Positions 25,368 through 38,630 of a stretch of DNA of 64,000 bases are shown piece after piece. The notes below the pieces were generated by a model. The model did not search any database. It saw only the letters and a list, made by a program, of their open reading frames with translations, and was not told the origin of the DNA. The position numbers and the translations under genes are program-made. The stretch lies in assembly GCA_015501055.1 (NCBI GenBank), contig JADNYV010000001.1:1612001-1676000 (forward strand), written 5' to 3'. This DNA comes from Mucidula mucida. Lineage: Eukaryota; Basidiomycota; Agaricomycetes; Agaricales; Physalacriaceae. Positions within the stretch are counted from its first letter, which is position 1. Each line of letters begins with the position of its first letter.

Positions 25368-26134
25368 TATTTGACTGTGTATGTTGTGTTATAATACTGG
25401 AAAGGAATACTTTTAGATACCCTCAGCTGCTTTGCGATTGTTCTTGCTTATTTATGTCCTTTTTACGCTTCAAACTTAAGAAGACGTGCTTCGCGCGAGA
25501 CCATCATGTGTATGATCCGGTGACGAGAGCGGGATATCCCACACCAAGAAGGAAGGTTGAAAGAACAAGAGTTATCGCCGCCATCTGAATGGCTCGGAAC
25601 CAGCAAGGTGAACCTAATCAAATCCAAGCTGTTGGGTCTGCCAACTTTGCGTGTGATGAGCCCCGGGAAACGGGGGCAATGGGAGGGGGCGTGGCCAACG
25701 TGTGGAGGGAAAGAGAATCCCGTTTCGTATTGCAGGAAGGTTTTCGGGGGTGTTATGAGCTTCAGTTGACGGAAAGCTGTTTGTGAGAATATGGAAGGTT
25801 CGACCCAGGAATGGGGGAACCCGAGCGGCGTGGGTGTGCCGTGAGAAACCCACTTGCTGGGTCGTGGGTCAGTGAGATCAGATTACACCGATCCCTCCAC
25901 CATCCATCGCTAAGCGAGCGCCATTGCAGGGAAGTCCTCGCTGGGACTTTTTACACAAAATTCGGCCTATAGAGACGGGCGACGACGACAACCAAAGGAC
26001 GACCAAGGGACTCGACCGACGACGACGGCGACGACCACCTGGATAATAGTGAACGACATTTCTTGGAAAGATTGGACGCGCTTGTTTGATACTTGCCATA
26101 CCCGACGTGAACACCGCACAGGAAACAAAGAGCC
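25368..26134. other. Intergenic, upstream region of the velvet gene
   Basis: No protein gene is supported. It includes a G-run cluster at 25665-25689 and a GAC/CGA trinucleotide-rich stretch near 25975-26040 just before the velvet start. Confidence 0.45.
25665..25689 (+). other. Potential G-quadruplex motif
   Basis: Four G-runs of 3, 5, 3 and 5 are separated by loops of 4, 4 and 1 bases, which meets the usual G3+N1-7 rule. It sits about 450 bp upstream of the velvet gene start. Whether it folds or acts in regulation is not shown. Confidence 0.45.
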
Positions 26135-28148
26135 ATGTCTCAAATCCAGTTGTCGATGCCACCTCCAGCGCCACCGCCTATGCCGCCGCCCCAGCACGGT
26201 GCAGTGTGAGTCGTCGGTTCCGGTTCGCAGGAGAAGCTTCGGTAGCTAATACGTGTTCTGCGCAGGGAATATGAACTCAAGGTGCGCCAGCAACCGAAGC
26301 AAGCGCGCATGTGCGGTGTCGGCGGCAAGGCCGACCGGCGACCCATCGACCCGCCGCCTATCGTGCAACTTGTGATTCGCCCCCTCAATTCCGCGTCCAC
26401 GTCGTCGAACAGCGGCTCAAGTAACCTCGGCTTTCTTCAAAATCCGTACTATTTCATGTTTGCGAGTCTCGCAAAGCCGGATGATGACACAGAGTTGCAT
26501 TGGCTCAAGGTACGTGACTCGCAACTCGATTCATGCGACAGTAACCCAGGGTTTTCAGGACGGACGCACGCGTTGTACGCAAGGATCGGTCGTGTCTAGT
26601 TTATACCATCTAAAGGATAACGACGAGGATGTGGGATTCTTCGTGTTCCCGGACGTGAGCGTGCGGACCGAGGGAAGTTACCGGTTAAAGGTCCGTCTGG
26701 AAATTTCGAGCACGCGATAGCAATGCTCAAGTCTTGTAGTTGTCTTTGTTCGAAGTGACTGGCAATATGGTAAAACACTGCAAGAGCATCTTCAGCTCTC
26801 CGTTCTACGTGTACACTGCCAAAAAGTTTCCTGGAATGGAGCGTGAGTGTTTCTTGTGTTATTCTTGGCGTCTATTGTACTGATTGGGAACAGAAAGCAC
26901 GCAGTTGTCCGTGAGTCTTGCCGACCAAGGCATCAAGATTCGTATACGAAAGGATATACGCGTCAAAGGACCAGATAGGAAGCGACAGAGAAGGGAGGAC
27001 GAAGAAGAGGTCAACAATGAGAAGGGACAAATTGGCACGCTGGTTCCCACCCCGGCAGCCATAATTCCAGCGTCAACGACTCAGACGATGCAACCGTCAC
27101 CGCAGACGATTCCGCCGCCACCAGGCGCGACACATGTCCAAAATCAAAGTTATTCGCCGCCTCCTCTGCCGACTCAACAACCTAGAACATCGCCGCCACC
27201 AATGGCGCCGCAGCCTCAGCAACCTTCTCATCAACCGCAAACACATCCGCCTGCGGACTATTACCATCATGGTCCGTACGAGTACTACTATCCACACCCC
27301 CCTCCAATGTGGCACTATCCGCCTCCCCATGGATACCCTGGGCCTGGTCCTGAGGCGTACCATCATGCTTCCAATGGGCCCGTTCCAAATCAGCGAATGC
27401 CGCCGCCTCCGATGCCGTACTATTATCCTGCGTGGGGAACTCCGCCAGGATGGGCACCGCCGCCTGCCGGTGAATATGCACCTCGGCCCGGAGAATATGC
27501 GCAACCGCCGCCGCCACCGCCGCCCCCTCCTGGATATGCGCCGGCTCCTATGCCGAGACCTGACTATGTGGCGCGTGCCGAGTATGCCAGTCAGCCGCAA
27601 AACTCAATACCACCGCCACCTGGTGCGCAGAGGGGTGGCGAAGACTATACTACTCGAGAGATTATTCGCAGACACCTAGAGAGTATAGCCAACCTCCTCC
27701 CCCTCCACCCCCACAGTCGAGGGAGTACACTCCCCACCCTCATCACGTGCAGAGAGAGTATACCCCTCATCCTCGAGAGTACCCTCCCCCAAGAGAGTAT
27801 TCACCCCCGCCAAGAGCTAGGGAGTACGTTGCCCCCATCTCCTCACACCGGGCTTCGTTTGATCATGGACGGGGCAGTGGTGGGTACTATTCTTCAGGCT
27901 ATTCGAGTGCGCCAAGTACAGGTTTCCCTTCTGCAGGGACGACGTCATCTGGCTTCCCCTCGTCCACGTCGGCCAGTTTCCCCTCGGCAAGTGCAAATGG
28001 TGGATTCTCGTCCGCCTCGAGTACCGGAGGCTTTGCCACGCCTTCATTGCCTTCTGCCAGTGTTGCATCGGGAGGAGCCTTCTCAAATTCGACGGCTGTT
28101 CAAGGGAACAAGTTGAGCATTGGGAGTATACTGAGGAAGGAGAATTGA
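26135..28148 (+). CDS. Velvet-domain regulator, VosA-like (one apparent frame break)
   Basis: Nuclear DNA-binding regulator of sporulation and secondary metabolism. After a proline-rich start (MSQIQLSMPPPAPPPMPPP) the velvet domain reads YELKVRQQPKQARMCGVGGK, ADRRPIDPPPIVQL, FLQNPYYFMFASLAKPDDD, TRCTQGSVVSSLYHLKDN, GFFVFPDVSVRTEGSYRLK and SSPFYVYTAKKFPGME, ending in SLADQGIKIRIRKDIRV; the continuous domain is closest to VosA. Five exons, all splice phases fit. The long C-terminal tail is Pro/Tyr/Gly rich with recurring REY repeats, then Ser-rich, ending SIGSILRKEN. Near 27646-27652 the tail changes frame with one base apparently missing; the spliced-in second frame preserves the REY repeat pattern. 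Confidence 0.9.
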
Positions 28149-28821
28149 GTCATCTATGAATATGCTGTGTATAATGTTTTCTGATCATGCTTTGTACTTT
28201 GAATAGTAATACAGAAAGGGTGTCTTGCATCACGATGCTAAGGAGTGCACAGGTCGATGTCGCGTCCTCAGGCTATCCGGGGAATAAGACGATTGCATTC
28301 AGGAACTGAGCAATCTTTACTTGATCAATTAAAGCGGCTATGTCGACACATCTCTCTGGATCTGCGATGAACCAAACGTTATCTGTGAGGGAGGGTGGAA
28401 ATGAACCTTAACCTTTTTTTTCCTCGGTGAATGGTCAATGAGGTCAGTGCACGGTGATCAAGTGCCTCGACATCGTGATTCGTCGCCTCGAATGCGTGCA
28501 AATTAGAGGGACAGTCTAAGCAATTCGACGAACTTGTCAAACACTACTTGACTAGTATAGCATTCGACAGCATGTCAAGAGTAACAACACTGATCTTTAC
28601 TTGTAAACCAAGTCACAGGTGTCTACCATAGACAAAGACCAGGTAGCTTGTCCTGTGGATACTGACAACATCATGGTCGAGCCGCCTTGGTAATTAAAGC
28701 CCTGAGGTACGAAGAGATTAGATTGATCGGCTCACTATCCCCGAATACAACGCGACAAACGTGCGCCTCTTCCACCCACAACGATTCCGAAAAAGACTCT
28801 GCACCATGTCCTGCAACCACC
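28149..28821. other. Intergenic, no gene seen
   Basis: Holds the 3' flank of the velvet gene and the promoter of the GNAT-like gene. The frame upstream of 28822 is open to 28687 but lacks family resemblance. Confidence 0.4.
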
Positions 28822-29650
28822 ATGGTCGAGCCCATCGCCCGTATGCGTCCCCTGCAGCCGTCCGATGACCGTCTCGCAAAATTCATCATCGCAAAAGCGA
28901 GCATGGAGGGGCTTGCTGCTGCTAATGTCAAAAGTACGCACAATCTCTTTTTTGTTCGTCGTACGCGAGTTGACAGCGGGTCTCAGCCACAAGGCATCCT
29001 CTCACCCTCAGCATCTGGGTCGGCCTATCGTGCGTGTTCGTGCAGTACATGAACTGGTGGCCATCTCAGTCGCAGTATGGCTGGCTGGGATACCTCGCGC
29101 CCGTGCCCGCCTTTATGGCGCTAGCCGCTCCTATACTAGCTCTAAGCGACTGGTATGTCTTTTCCAAAAACGTCTAATAGTCCTAATCGTCATCCACAGG
29201 CTCAACCGACCATACTTTGAAGAACAAACTCAAATCGTCCTCCGCAAACCAGACATGGCGGACCTCTGCGCGTATTATGCGAACCCGAAGCACCCTGCAT
29301 CCGGATTCTGGATCTTGGAGTACGGCGACACTTTTGTTGGCCTCGTCGCCGTCGATGCTTCGTCCGACGATCAAGCCACGATATCCCATTTCTACGTGGA
29401 TGAACCGTACCGTGCTGCCCATGCGCAGAATGACCTGCTCTCATATGCGGTGAAGCATGCATTTACATCCTCTCATGCCGTGAAAGCTGTTGTTGCAGAA
29501 CATGTGGCCGTCCGTGACTATCTGTGTCGCGCCCTCGACGCAGCTGCCTTTCTTCCCATCGAAAAAGTGAAAGCACGTGTCGGCGTGTTCAAATGGAAGG
29601 TCGGCATGAGAAGGCTCAACAGGAATGTATGGGAAAAGAGAGTGCAGTAA
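28822..29650 (+). CDS. GNAT-fold acetyltransferase with membrane segments, unknown
   Basis: Member of a family of fungal proteins with an N-terminal membrane part and a C-terminal GCN5-type acetyltransferase fold. Exon 1 reads MVEPIARMRPLQPSDDRLAKFIIAKASMEG. Exon 2 has hydrophobic segments (IWVGLSCVFVQYMNWW, YLAPVPAFMALAAPILALSD). Exon 3 carries the acetyltransferase part (GFWILEYGDTFVGLVAVDAS, ATISHFYVDEPYRAAHAQ, LLSYAVKHAF, KVGVFKWKVGMRRL-like end). The first splice is out of phase by one base with the donor as read (AAAA then GTACGC), so one A may be missing there or the boundary differs. The second splice keeps phase. Substrate unknown. Confidence 0.75.
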
Positions 29651-29947
29651 TCATTTCGGTAGAAAGCAAATATTGATTACAACGATTGTCCTCACGTACC
29701 TCGCCCTTTTTTGAGTGATTTAATAAACTTAAGTCATTCCAGTGATAGCAGCACTCTTGATAATACAACTTTCATTGTAGTGTGCAACAACTACCTTAAC
29801 ATACAGCGATCGTACACAGCCGTAGCTGCTAGTTTCGTTATCGTAAATACAATGTAATATGACAGGTTGCAACAAATGATGATGAGTACCAAGAAAAAAG
29901 TAAAAGATGAGGAACTGAAAAGAATAAAACAGCACTTCTACATCTAT

Positions 29948-31737
<1,790 letters not shown>

Positions 31738-31748
31738 TTTAATGGATT

Positions 31749-31915
31749 CTGGAGATCAACAAAGTCAGTACATGATCGCAACACATCGCAGCGAGAAAAA
31801 ATGAAAAAAAGGCCGATCCAAGTGAAAAACGACAACGGTGAGCAGTGTCGATGAGGGGTTAGAGTAGACGGCAGTCGCAGGTAGTCGTAGAGAGTAAGAT
31901 ATGACGGAGACTCAC
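31749..31915 (-). other. Probable 5' untranslated intron of TEF1
   Basis: On the minus strand a consensus donor GTGAGT at 31915 and an acceptor CTCCAG at 31749 enclose 167 nt of T-rich sequence, ending 11 nt before the start codon. Leader introns of this kind are common in basidiomycete tef1 genes. Inferred from splice signals only. Confidence 0.5.
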
Positions 31916-31984
31916 TTTAGATGTACAAAGGGTGAAAGTCGAGGTGGTGGTTGGGTGGGAAGCAAGGTTGGACTGTTTGGCCTA

Positions 31985-31992
31985 GTTAAATA
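31985..31992 (-). promoter_or_regulatory. TATA-like element for TEF1
   Basis: Reads TATTTAAC on the minus strand, about 70 nt upstream of the inferred leader intron, a sensible position for a core promoter of a highly expressed gene. Confidence 0.4.
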
Positions 31993-32329
31993 CTCTCGCC
32001 CAAAAGATCGATGAAATTTTTCAATCTGATCTGATGGCTGCGAGATGCCGCGTGGGACACATTGTGACTCCCGAGACTCCGATTCGGCTCCGTTTGAATC
32101 AGAACCTTAAGCTCCTAGAACGCTCTTAAATACTTGATAATTATCCAGCTGCTTCCTACTACAGAATACAAATCATCTCTTGTATCTACTGAATAACGAG
32201 GTTGGGCTATTAACGAATGCACAGATCGATTACAGGTGAGTACAGTGATAAGATTGATACAGCATGTGTCTTGAATACATCTTGTTGGCTTTCTTCGTTC
32301 TTTTGTCATCCTGAAAATTCGGTGGTTTC
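31993..32329. other. Intergenic between the kinase gene and TEF1
   Basis: Holds the TEF1 upstream promoter and the 3' flank of the kinase gene, both on the minus strand. No other feature seen. Confidence 0.4.
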
Positions 32330-34528
32330 TTAGAGCTCCAAACCACCATGTCCGGCGAGGAAACGACACTGGAGAATCTTCTCGAATGTGGGACGAGCCG
32401 CAACTTGCAGCCGCAGACAAGCTCGAACGAGCGCTGCAGCATCGCCAAGAGCTCCGCCTCCATCAGCTTCTTCCCCGTCGGATTCCTTACCCTCTGCACA
32501 GCGCTCATCCAAGGCCATCGAAGCACTGGCAAAGGGAGAATCTAAGCCATCTTGCGCCTCGGCTGCAGTCATGAACGGACATTCTCCAGCGAGAAGAACG
32601 TATGCTACAACGCCGAACGCCCAAACGTCTTGCTCCTTGCCTTGATACCGTTCGCCCCGCAATATCTCAGGTCCCGCATAGTCAAGGCTATACAAGGTCA
32701 AGTCAGTCCACGGAGACTGCGTGGATGATGGAAGCACATACGTTCCGCTGAACGAATCCCAGCCGTGCTTTTTTATGAGCCCTGAGCTTCCGAAATCGAT
32801 TAAAATGCACCGTCCGTGCGGGCCGAGCACTACATTTTCGTCCTTCACATCTCGGTGTACTTTGAAGAGAAAAACGTGTCAGAAATAGCCTCGGACAAGG
32901 TAAGGAAGACGTACCTATCCCATGCAAGTGAAGGAACGCCAGCGCATCGGCAATTTGACCTAGGTATGTGCGAATCGAACTAGACGGAAGGCCTTGAGGA
33001 AAACTCTCGACGAGATCGAAGAGGTCAGAAGGTGGAGAAGGTGTAATGAGGCTTGGCTCCGGTGTAGATGACGGCAGGACAAGATAGTAGTAGTGTGAGT
33101 CCTCGAAATAGTCGAGCAGCGGACAGATATTGGGATGACCCTTTACAGTTTGGCCTTCTATCCAGTCATCTGCAGCGTCACCATCAGATGGTGACTTTAT
33201 CGTGTTATCGGGGCACGACCTTAATCGCGATGGGTCCCAAGGTCGGCGAGAGGGTAGAACATATGAGGTGTTGGAGATAGCAGACATGACATAAATTTCT
33301 ATGGGAATCGTTCCAAATTTCGGATGTTTCTTCCAGCAGTCCGCTAGTATACGTTGTTTGATGACCTGTTTAATCACTAACGGTGGCTAACGATATGGTT
33401 AAAATGGGATCAGTCTAAAATAGTAGGTCTCACCCCAAACGATCCATCCTTTTGAATTTCTCGAGCGCGTTTAACAAGGCCATAGGCGCCACGTCCGATT
33501 TCGCCTTCGATGTGGAACTCTGAAATATTTCTTTCACCCAAGAAAGACTCGTTCACTTGGATTGGGGAAGGTGCGCGAGTGCTGGAGGCCATACTGATGA
33601 GACTGCTCGAGCTGTTGACACGATGGAGAGATTTTGGAAGGAGGGGAGGCGGTGAAGGGGGTTCCATCGGCGCGATTGAAACCCGTCCGGCAATCAGGGA
33701 TACTCGTTGTTGTGATGAACGTCGTCGTGGACGAGGCTGGGAAGGAGAACGCGGTAACGATGAAGGTCTAATCGAAGAAGGGGTTGAGATGCCTGCAGTC
33801 AGGGGGGATGCCGATATTGCTGGCGACGATGGGGTGTACATGGATGGTTCGGAGGTAATGTTGGTGGTCGTAATGAAGGGAGCGGTGGGAGTGAGATTTA
33901 TGATAGGCCGCATAACTTGTGACGATTCAACGATTGGTGTTTTCCGACCATGGTTTTCTGTGTAAAACTCGGTTTTGGGCTCTACCCAGGACGAGCGTGG
34001 AGTCTCCTTCTGAGGAGGAGATTCGTGTAGCGTCTCTTTATGCGAAAAGGCCAAGTCAGACGTGTCGTCATTTTCGTCCCAGTCGAATCCGCGGCCGATG
34101 GACGTTACTCCCCAACTACCGACGCTTGCTGCTCTGTATAGTCGGGGCTGTGGAGACCATTCGTCATTGTCAAAAGCCAGGTCTAGAGGCGGCGGCGCAG
34201 AAAGCATAAAACGGATGGCTGCCTTGACGTTATTTGCTGGCCAACAATTGGAGATTATCTGCCCAAAGGAACGGCAATGAGGAGGAGCAGACAGAGAGTG
34301 TCGCCTAGCTGTTGGCAGTGGTGGACCTAAGAGTGGCTTCAGGTTTCTCACCGAGACCCCTCCGGCCGGTCCTGGAAAACGACCACGTGCGTGAAGCCGT
34401 AACAGGTCACCCGGTTGATTGTGTTCCATGGCCTCGTTTGCGGCGCGCACTGCGCTCGACATCGCTGGACTCTGTCCGGATTCTGACTTGGATATGATAA
34501 GCAGCCCTTCCTCCGATGGTTGTTCCAT
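32330..34528 (-). CDS. PSK1: PAS-kinase-type Ser/Thr protein kinase
   Basis: Catalytic domain closest to yeast PAS kinases (sugar and glycogen partitioning). Gly loop GEIGRGAYGLVKRA, lysine in PPLVIKQVIKQRI, insert IPIEIYVMSAISN, hinge region FEDSHYYYLVL, catalytic loop VHRDVKDENVV, DFG loop LIDFGSSG, activation segment TLDYAGPEILRGERY and YQGKEQDVWAFGVVAYVLL. The N-terminal 270 residues are Ser/Pro rich and I see no PAS domain in them. Four exons; the acceptor CGTTAG near 33390 gives GPPLVIKQ in phase and is preferred to a closer one. Start is the ATG at 34528; the frame is open further up to 34669. The frame is continuous. Confidence 0.85.
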
Positions 34529-35386
34529 TTTCTGCTTCTCCGCATGGTTGCACGTCCTTAGATCCGGAGCCAAACATAAAGTCTTCACTTGATAAGGCCT
34601 GGGTTGCTTATTTCTTACTCTGTGCTGGCCGTCAACGGTAAGCGTGTCACCTGCAGTAAGACCGCACAACGCACGGTAAAGTCAAAAGCCAAAATTGGCT
34701 TCTAATGCGCCTATGAGGACTCGGAGGGTTTCAAATGTGGGGCTTCGTGGTCTTGCAGCATGAATTACATTTAGAATTGAGTTCGTTCTGTTACACTGGA
34801 CGAGAGCATTTACGATGTCGTTCACGAAAAATGGAGTGTTCTGGTGGTGATAGTAAGACCTTAGATGCAATAATGGCGCCTAACACCCCGACTAGTACTA
34901 CGCCGCATACTCTTGGCATACTCACTGAAATGTAGCGTGAAATGCATAATATAACCTCACTGACGGTTAAATGGTCCTACACTATTTCAAGCTGGATGAA
35001 ATATTTGAACTAGAAAGCTATAGACTCTAGCAGTAGATAATCGTAGCAATATTGTGGCGAATGCTGGCTGCCAAAACGTAGTAGTCCCAAAATGGAAGGT
35101 ATTCGGACCCTGCCGGCGGAAGTAGGACAGGACACACCGTTCTCCTCAAGCCCTCGACCTCCTCAAGCGCCCAACTGTAAGTATTCCAGATCGCTGCAGT
35201 TTCACTATGAGAATACGGTTCTACGAGTCTATCAAGTGGTCTTACTTGCAGATTGGTTGGAAACTGAGCTGGATGGATACTGGGCGATTCGGATGACGAT
35301 TGAACCCAAAAATTTCCTCTGCTGCATTTCTCCCCCGGAAGCTCTGGAAATCAAAACTAACGCATTCATTCCACTTATAGATCGCA
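34529..35386. other. Divergent promoter region between PSK1 and RPL32
   Basis: No other gene seen. On the plus side a consensus donor at 35177 (GTAAGT) and an acceptor TTATAG at 35380 suggest a 204-nt leader intron for RPL32. An ATG at 35092 lies in that leader and probably belongs to untranslated sequence. Confidence 0.4.
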
Positions 35387-35920
35387 ATGGCCGTCAAGAT
35401 TCCCATCGTCAAGAAGCGCACAAAGCCTTTCAAGTGTGTACATACATGATCTCGCGATTCGCCTTTAACAACACTCCAGGCGCCACCAATCTGATCGCTA
35501 CCACGGTGTCAAGGAGGCATGGAGAAAGCCCAAGGGTATTGATAACAGAGTGCGCAGGCGCTTCAAGGGCCAGACCCCGATGCCCAAGGTTCGTTGTCTG
35601 TGATGTGTATATTGACTCGTGCTAAAAACGTATCGTAGATTGGCTACGGAAGCAACAAGAAGACGAGACATTTGCTCCCCAATGGCCTGAAAAAATTCCT
35701 TGTCAACAACGTGCGGGAACTCGACCTCCTTCTCATGCACAACAAAACTTTCGCAGCCGAAATTGCGCACAACGTCAGCAGCCGCAACCGCACGACAATT
35801 TTGGAGCGGTGAGTCCACATCAATCTCGCTGCGACTATTGCCCTCATTCCATTTTTCAGGGCCAAGGTTCTGGGCGTCAAAGTGACCAACCCGGCTGCTC
35901 GTTTACGGTCGGAGGAGTAA
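35387..35920 (+). CDS. RPL32: 60S ribosomal protein eL32
   Basis: Large-subunit protein of about 130 residues. Exons in order: [16 protein letters not shown], then [20 protein letters not shown] to TPMPK, then [20 protein letters not shown] to NRTTILER, then [19 protein letters not shown]. Three introns keep phase; the first two exons split within Lys and Pro codons as in other basidiomycetes. Length and ends match the family. No break. Confidence 0.96.
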
Positions 35921-36208
35921 AGTGTTCACCATTGTCATTTGCATTCCAACTTTCATATGTAACCTCCCATTATGCTGCAATAATGACCATGCGATATGCA
36001 CTCGTCCTGTGGTGTTGCGGCGGGCGGCAGTGAGCACGCGTTGTATGTGTATACCTAAAATAGCAATCGTTTGATCGCACTGCTTGCTGTCAACTCAACG
36101 CTGAAGGACTCCAGAACAACATACACCTTGTAGATGTCCCGATACTCAACGCAAGCGCGCAGTTAGACTATGACGATTGTAGCTCACCCCCAACTGATAG
36201 ACGAAAGG

Positions 36209-37481
36209 ATGTACGATCCGCTTCACATGCCGGAAGTTGGTATACTGACGATGGTACACTCTACACCTTCTTGGGTTGGCGAGCTAATCATTCTCTGTAG
36301 AGAGCACCCTCAACAACGAGTTGAATGGTTGGCTGTCAGCCGTGGATGGGACTGAGGATCCCTATCCCATTCAAGGCTGCAAAGCGGTCATCGCTCCGTC
36401 AGTAATCCCATCGCTTCCTACTACCCTTCACTTCAAATGGATACTGTAGACATGCTGGATATTCCTATTCTGGTCCTGCCGCTGCTTGGGCTTACAAGAG
36501 CATCGACACAACCAACATGTACGGAGCATTAGCCATGATTCCGCGGCAAGCCAATCGATAACGCGCCGCATTCAGAAAGCGAGTTTTTATCCTAGGACCG
36601 TCTCATCATGTATACATCGAGGGCTGCGCATTGTCTCCTTACAGAGACTACGAAACGCCGATTGGGAACCTCCCTCTAGACCTTGAAAGTGAGGAGCGCG
36701 TGCTTAACGAGTGCCACTAGTAACCTCAAGTATGCCTTCATCTAGCTATCAAGGAACTTCGTGAGACCAATAGGTTCGAAGACTTGGGGCATGGCGACGA
36801 CGAAGCCGAGCACAGTCTAGAAATGCACCTTCCTTACGTTCGGAAAGTCTTCGAAGGGTAAGCGTCAAGAACGCTGCACTCATAATCCTCACTCATTGAA
36901 TCTCTAGGAAGGATATATCGATTGTGCCAATAGTCGTAGGCGCCATCTCCCAATCAGCGGAAGCCTCTTACGGCGCCCTCCTTGCGCCATATCTGGCGCG
37001 TGAGGATACGTTCTGTGTCGTATCAAGTGACTTCTGTCATTGGTATGCTATCATTAATCTGTTTAAGCTCTACTCACTTTGAGCGAACAGGGGAACTCGC
37101 TTCCAATACACTTATTACTACCCCGAACCAGCTCCCACCGATACTCCAGCTGTCAAGCTCAATCGAAGCATATCTCCCAACAAAGATCATCCCATTCACG
37201 AGTCTATTCGTCAACTTGATCACGAAGCCATGACCATCCTCACGGTTCCTCCGTCCTCAGCTGCTACTGCGCATATTGAGTTCGCCAAGTACCTCGCGAA
37301 AACGAAGAACACAATCTGTGGTCGGCATCCCATTGGAGTGTTATTGGGTGCTCTTGCGTCTCTCGAACAAGATAAAGGAATTCAACCCACGATCAAATGG
37401 GTCCGGTACGAACAGAGTAGCCCTTGCGTCAGTGTAAAGGACTCAAGCGTGAGCTATGCCAGTGCATGGATCAAGTTCTGA
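36209..37481 (+). CDS. MEMO family protein (uncertain start)
   Basis: Non-heme, extradiol-dioxygenase-like fold protein related to human MEMO1 and yeast YJR008W. Conserved pieces: SASHAGSWYTDD, VIAPHAGYSYSGPAAAWAYK, RVFILGPSHHVYIEGCALS, EAEHSLEMHLPYVRKVFEG, IVPIVVGAISQ, CVVSSDFCHWGTRF and the last exon to WIKF. The three conserved His positions (HAG, SLEMHLPY, CHWG) are present. About seven exons with in-phase junctions. At the 5' end the only ATG near the first conserved residues (36209) is one base off the frame of RSASHAGSWY, so a base may be missing near 36212 or a short first exon was not found. Confidence 0.85.
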
Positions 37482-37599
37482 TGCGATAGTGTGTCATGTA
37501 TTAAACGTTAAACAATAGCAAGAAGTCTAGATCTAGCGGCAATCTAAAGGTTGCTAGTTTGTATTGCTCCGCTTCTAATCTGTGAGCCAACAGGCTCGT

Positions 37600-38446
37600 C
37601 TACATCTCCCTCAGACCCGGGCTCGCCTTTGTCATGCACAACCTGCCCTTTGTCCGTTTCGACATCTTGGAAACCCCACTCGCGCTGAGAGCCCCCTTCC
37701 ATATGCTCCCCATCAGCGATTTTGAGCGGGATCCAGCTCTCGCCCTGTCGAGAAAACTCGGAGATGGAACAACATCCAATCCTAACCCCAAGATCTCTAT
37801 CGCCTTTGAGACATGTACCATCGCCGCTATGGGAGCTGCGTGGCTACAGAACAGGACTCTCTCCGTGTTTGGTCGTAGCGGTATAAAATCGTTTAAGAAT
37901 TCTTCAATACGATCGTGGATTTGCGCGATGGTTTCACCTTTACGCGACGGATAGTGAATGGATTTCCATCCATCGGGATCGATTGAACCAGGAGGGTGGA
38001 ATTCTAACAACGACGACGCGGGGCCGGGGCGAGGATGAAGCCCCGTGTTTGGGGCAACTGGAGAATACCATTCGGCAAGGCCGTGTTCGACGTAGATGGG
38101 GATTTTAAGCGCCTGAGAGACAGGAAGGAGGGTTTGGATGCAACGGTAGTAGGGCGATGAGAATATCGCGGTGGGTCGTTCAGACTCTGGAAGCGAGAGG
38201 AAGAATTCGGCGACCTCCTTGGCTTGCGTTTCGCCCAATGCAGCGAGCGGTGGATCGCGAGGTAATCCGGTGACGCTCTTCCTGGGAGGATGTTAGTTGA
38301 GATAACAAATCATTAGGAGACTCGGAACAGACCAGTTCGTCGTAACCCAGTTCAAGCGGAAGCCTGCGAGGACAGTCAGATCCAATATGCGAACGTTGGG
38401 ACGCATTATACGCACCATGTCGAAGGATATAGATCTTTTCAACCAT
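37600..38446 (-). CDS. Tfc7-like histidine phosphatase family protein
   Basis: Phosphoglycerate-mutase/histidine phosphatase fold. The catalytic RHG is split by the first intron (IYILRH then GFRLNWVTTNW), and the second intron leads to GLPRDPPLAALGETQAKEV, IFSSPYYRCIQT and the second catalytic His in FCSHAAPIAAM. This matches the Tfc7/YNL108C group, of which yeast Tfc7 is a TFIIIC subunit with a phosphatase-like domain. Three exons, all in phase, including a 52-nt first intron. No break. The exact substrate is unknown. Confidence 0.85.
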
Positions 38447-38630
38447 ACTGGAAATATGGGATGACGGTACAGAAGCAGATCGCTAACCGCGTTAAACTCA
38501 ACTCGTCAGGGAAATTATGACGCATCATTTGGTATACTTCAAAATTCAAATAGAATGCGGGGGCAAGTACATGAGCTGCTACTGTATAGGGCTCGAGAGG
38601 TCATCGTTGTAAGATAGTACGGGCATTAAC

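Noticed and set aside
37634..37954. 106-codon plus-strand frame over the phosphatase gene
   Set aside because: Antisense to conserved coding exons of the histidine phosphatase family.
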